Below, one piece after another: positions 61,891 through 64,000 of a DNA stretch of 64,000 bases. Location: positions 1-64,000 of the forward strand of contig CAZBRS010000006.1 in the NCBI GenBank assembly GCA_964494475.1. Direction: 5' to 3'. The notes beneath the pieces are model-generated. The model was not told the origin of the DNA. It saw nothing but the letters and a program-made list of their open reading frames with translations, and ran no database searches. The stretch comes from CAZBRS01 sp964494475 (GTDB lineage Bacteria > Myxococcota_A > UBA9042 > CAZBRS01). The number at the start of each line of letters is the position of its first letter. The stretch's first letter is position 1. The position numbers and the translations under genes were made by a program.

Positions 61891-63495
61891 ATGGCCAAGG
61901 TCGAGATTCACGTGGAAGGGCGCAAGCCCTTCGATGTCGCGTTGGGAGCGTTCACGACCGTCGGGAGGCGGCGCGATCAGCGCGTGCAGCTCATGGACGA
62001 GCTGGTCTCCAAGCAGCACGCCGTGTTCTTCCGCAAGGGCGACGACGTCTTCGTTCGCGACGTCGGCTCGTCGAACGGCACGTTCGTGAACGACGCCCGC
62101 ATCTCGGCCGACGTGCAGCTTCGCGACCAGGATCGCATCCTGATGGGCAACACGCTCGCCGTCTTCAAGGACGACGTCCGCCAGCCCACCACCGAGTCCG
62201 GCGTGCGCCTCAAGAGCGAGCCGCACGAAGGCACCATGATCTTCCGCAAGATGACCTCCGAGCACGACGCCTTCCGTCCGGCCGAGGCCATCCAGAGCGC
62301 GCAGCAGTTGAAGAAGGACTACGAGAAGCTGCGCCTGGCGTTCATGCTGTCGCAGCAGCTGCGCAACGTGGTCGACCGCGACGAGTTGTTCAAGAAGATC
62401 CTCACCTTCCTCTTCCACCACCTGCAGGCCGATCGCGTGGCCATCATGGGCCACGGCGAGCTCTCGAAGGCATGGGAGGTCATCGCGAGGCGCTCCATCC
62501 TGGGCGACCTGCGCACGTCGACCAACTCGAACGAGCAGCCCGACGACTTCGAGATCAGCTCGACGCTCCTCGACGAGGTGGTCGAGCGCAACGAGGCCGT
62601 GCTCTCGTACGACGCCACCATGGACTCGCGCTTCTCGGGCTCGCAGAGCCTCATCCTGCAGGGCGTGAAGGCCATCATCTGCGTGCCCATCCACGTGAAC
62701 GGGGCGGTCGAGTTCCTGCTCTACCTCGACTCGTTGAACCGCGGGGTCTTCACCGAGCAGGACCTCGAGGTGCTCGAGACGTTCTCGACCTACGCCGGCA
62801 TGGCGCTCGAGAACATCGCCCTCATCCAGCAGGTGAAGGAAGAAGCCAAGACGCGCGCCAACCTCGAGCGCCTCATGTCACCGAACCTGGTCGACAAGGT
62901 CGTGTCGGGCGAGCTCGAGGTGAAGAAGGGCGGCGTCGAGCGCGAGGTCACCGTCCTGTTCCTCGACATCCGAAACTTCGTCGGCTTCTCCGAGAACAAG
63001 CCGCCCGAAGAGATCATCACCATCCTCAACGAGTTCTTCGAGCTGATGGTAGAGGTGATCTTCTACCACGAGGGCACGCTCGACAAGTACATCGGCGACT
63101 GCATCATGGCCTTCTGGGGCGCACCCATCGACCAGCCCGAGGCCTCGTACAAGGCGGTCCTGGCCGCCCGGCAGATGATGGACATCGCCGAGGGCTACGC
63201 CCGCAGCCTGCAGGCCGCGGGCAGTGCCTCCTTCCAGGTGGGCATCGGCATCAACACCGACCGCATGGTCGCCGGCTACGTGGGCGCCACCCGCACCATG
63301 AGCTACACGGTGATCGGCAAGGGCGTGAACCTCGCCTCGCGCCTCTGCGGCCAGGCGAAGGGGGGCGAGATCCTGCTGGCGCCCAACACCTACGCCCAGG
63401 TCCAGGACCGCGTCGACGCCCGCGTGGTCGGCGAGACCCACCTCAAGGGGCTCTCCCTGCCCGTCTGGATCTACCGCCTGCGTGAAATATTCTGA
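61891..63495 (+). CDS. FHA-GAF-adenylate/guanylate cyclase
   Basis: A 534-residue signalling enzyme. An FHA domain (1-~95; VGRRRDQRVQLMDELVSKQH, SSNGTFVNDARI) would bind phosphothreonine. A GAF domain (~155-310) follows a helical linker. The class III cyclase domain (~340-534) has TVLFLDIRNFVGFSEN and KYIGDCIMAFWGAP with the two metal-binding Asp, and TVIGKGVNLASRLCGQAKGG with the Asn/Arg transition-state pair. Substrate selection residues look adenylate-type but are not decisive. No transmembrane helix. It has its own promoter. Confidence 0.94.
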   Translation: MAKVEIHVEGRKPFDVALGAFTTVGRRRDQRVQLMDELVSKQHAVFFRKGDDVFVRDVGSSNGTFVNDARISADVQLRDQDRILMGNTLAVFKDDVRQPTTESGVRLKSEPHEGTMIFRKMTSEHDAFRPAEAIQSAQQLKKDYEKLRLAFMLSQQLRNVVDRDELFKKILTFLFHHLQADRVAIMGHGELSKAWEVIARRSILGDLRTSTNSNEQPDDFEISSTLLDEVVERNEAVLSYDATMDSRFSGSQSLILQGVKAIICVPIHVNGAVEFLLYLDSLNRGVFTEQDLEVLETFSTYAGMALENIALIQQVKEEAKTRANLERLMSPNLVDKVVSGELEVKKGGVEREVTVLFLDIRNFVGFSENKPPEEIITILNEFFELMVEVIFYHEGTLDKYIGDCIMAFWGAPIDQPEASYKAVLAARQMMDIAEGYARSLQAAGSASFQVGIGINTDRMVAGYVGATRTMSYTVIGKGVNLASRLCGQAKGGEILLAPNTYAQVQDRVDARVVGETHLKGLSLPVWIYRLREIF

Positions 63496-63502
63496 AAGGG
63501 GC

Positions 63503-63530
63503 TTCCCAGGCCGGCCCGGTCGCATATAAT
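63503..63530 (+). promoter_or_regulatory. Promoter of the small membrane protein
   Basis: TATAAT (63525-63530) is perfect. The -35 region (TTCCCA, 63503-63508, 16 nt spacer) is poor. ATG at 63554. Confidence 0.55.
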
Positions 63531-63553
63531 GCCGGCCATCGGGAGGAGTCGAG

Positions 63554-63679
63554 ATGGAGTTCGTCTTCTGCGTCATCGGCATCACGTCCGCGGTGGTCCT
63601 GGCCCGGCTCGGCAATCAGGCCGTCCTGAGCCTGCTCGACTCCAAGGACACCCCCGTCGGTTCCAAGGACGAGAAGTAG
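63554..63679 (+). CDS. 41-residue single-helix membrane protein
   Basis: The protein starts MEFVFCVIGITSAVVLARLG, a hydrophobic helix of about 17 residues, then NQAVLSLLDSKDTPVGSKDE and a final Lys. It has a strong RBS (GGGAGGAG, 63541-63548), a perfect TATAAT and no overlap with other genes, so it is likely real. The function is unknown; such proteins often modulate a membrane complex. Confidence 0.6.
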   Translation: MEFVFCVIGITSAVVLARLGNQAVLSLLDSKDTPVGSKDEK

Positions 63680-63693
63680 CCGAGCCTTCAAGC

Positions 63694-63722
63694 TTGATCG
63701 CGCCCGCCGGATCGTCTAGCAT
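63694..63722 (+). promoter_or_regulatory. Promoter of the zinc-ribbon protein gene
   Basis: TTGATC (63694-63699), 17 nt, TAGCAT (63717-63722), 32 bp before the ATG at 63755. Confidence 0.6.
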
Positions 63723-63754
63723 GACGGCTCGGAGCACCGCCCAACGAGTTCGAC

Positions 63755-64000
63755 ATGAAGCGTTGTCCCGCGTGTGGGTTCCAGAACGAGGAAATCTTCA
63801 AGTTCTGCCTCGAGTGCGGCTCGACCATCCCGGATGACGAGCCGGCCCCCGTGGCCGTTGCGCCTGCGCCTGCCCCCGCTCCGGTGGCGGTGCCGGTGCC
63901 CGAGCGCGCACCCGTGCGTGTGCCCGAGCCCGAGCCCGAGCCGGCGGCGCCCGTCGCGCTCGACCTCGAACCCGAGCCGGTGGCGCCCGTCGCGGCGGCC
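63755..64000 (+). CDS. Zinc-ribbon protein with Pro/Ala/Glu linker, truncated by window end
   Basis: 82 codons visible. MKRCPACGFQNEEIFKFCLE then CGS forms a two-CxxC zinc ribbon (residues 4-21). It is followed by a Pro/Ala/Val/Glu-rich low-complexity linker that runs off the edge. In myxobacteria such N-termini often precede FHA or GYF domains; the rest is not visible, so I give no function. Confidence 0.8.
   Translation, partial: MKRCPACGFQNEEIFKFCLECGSTIPDDEPAPVAVAPAPAPAPVAVPVPERAPVRVPEPEPEPAAPVALDLEPEPVAPVAAA

Overview
The window is about 68-70% GC, with strong third-position GC and short intergenic gaps. Several traits point to a deltaproteobacterial, Myxococcota-like chromosome from an assembled metagenome: many small LxxC lipoproteins with acidic linkers, an OmpA protein with thrombospondin type-3 repeats, sigma54 promoters, an FHA-GAF-adenylate cyclase and stand-alone regulators. 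A 100-N run flanked by a 55-bp duplication is a scaffold join. The taxonomic call is inference; there is no rRNA here.

Layout. 1-5.1 kb: a translationally coupled minus-strand run (membrane protein, PfkB kinase, RecO, RodZ-like HTH), then a divergent DUF1573 lipoprotein whose frame is interrupted by one in-frame UGA exactly where the family has the first Cys of its S-C-G-C motif. A hairpin shaped like a bacterial SECIS follows, so it is a candidate exported selenoprotein. 5.1-7.8 kb: EfpL-type elongation factor, an unrecognised protein and an Mrp-type ATPase lacking the family CxxC. 7.9-14.7 kb: tRNA-His and hisS (both of the unusual alphaproteobacterial kind), an enlarged histidine ammonia-lyase, a saccharopine-dehydrogenase-like oxidoreductase and an FGGY kinase. 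14.7-24.3 kb: RRM protein, murein endopeptidase-like protein, LtaS-like sulfatase, HEAT-repeat/hydrolase fusion, beta-barrel and small lipoprotein. 24.3-33 kb: rplM-rpsI-gyrA, a lipoprotein, a GT2 glycosyltransferase and lon with a heat-shock-like promoter.

33-37.5 kb is the accessory part: a methyltransferase/TetR pair enclosed by a 36-bp direct repeat of the lon 3' end, a lipoprotein, a VapBC-like module, and two paralogous Cys-rich lipoproteins behind a textbook sigma54 promoter. 37.5-49.5 kb: 2-hydroxyacyl-CoA dehydratase-type activase with a long phosphoglycerate-mutase-like protein, OmpA and DUF4398 lipoproteins, RlmN, hydrolases, NadA, a metallophosphatase, an ATP-grasp enzyme and an MNT/HEPN pair. 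49.5-55.7 kb: branched-chain-type aminotransferase, bifunctional FTCD (late histidine catabolism, complementing the ammonia-lyase), a dual-specificity phosphatase, MBL-fold hydrolase, CoaBC and family 4 uracil-DNA glycosylase. 55.7-56.0 kb has no ORF but carries a second perfect sigma54 promoter followed about 110 nt later by a strong terminator: a candidate sigma54-dependent small RNA. 56-64 kb: small lipoproteins, a FadL-type porin, udk, alr, gapA, tRNA-Pro, the adenylate cyclase, a 41-residue membrane protein and the start of a zinc-ribbon protein.

At ten junctions the downstream start codon overlaps the upstream stop by 4 nt (ATGA, GTGA or TTGA), so translational coupling is a general habit here. 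Housekeeping promoters follow TTGNNN-17-TANNNT.
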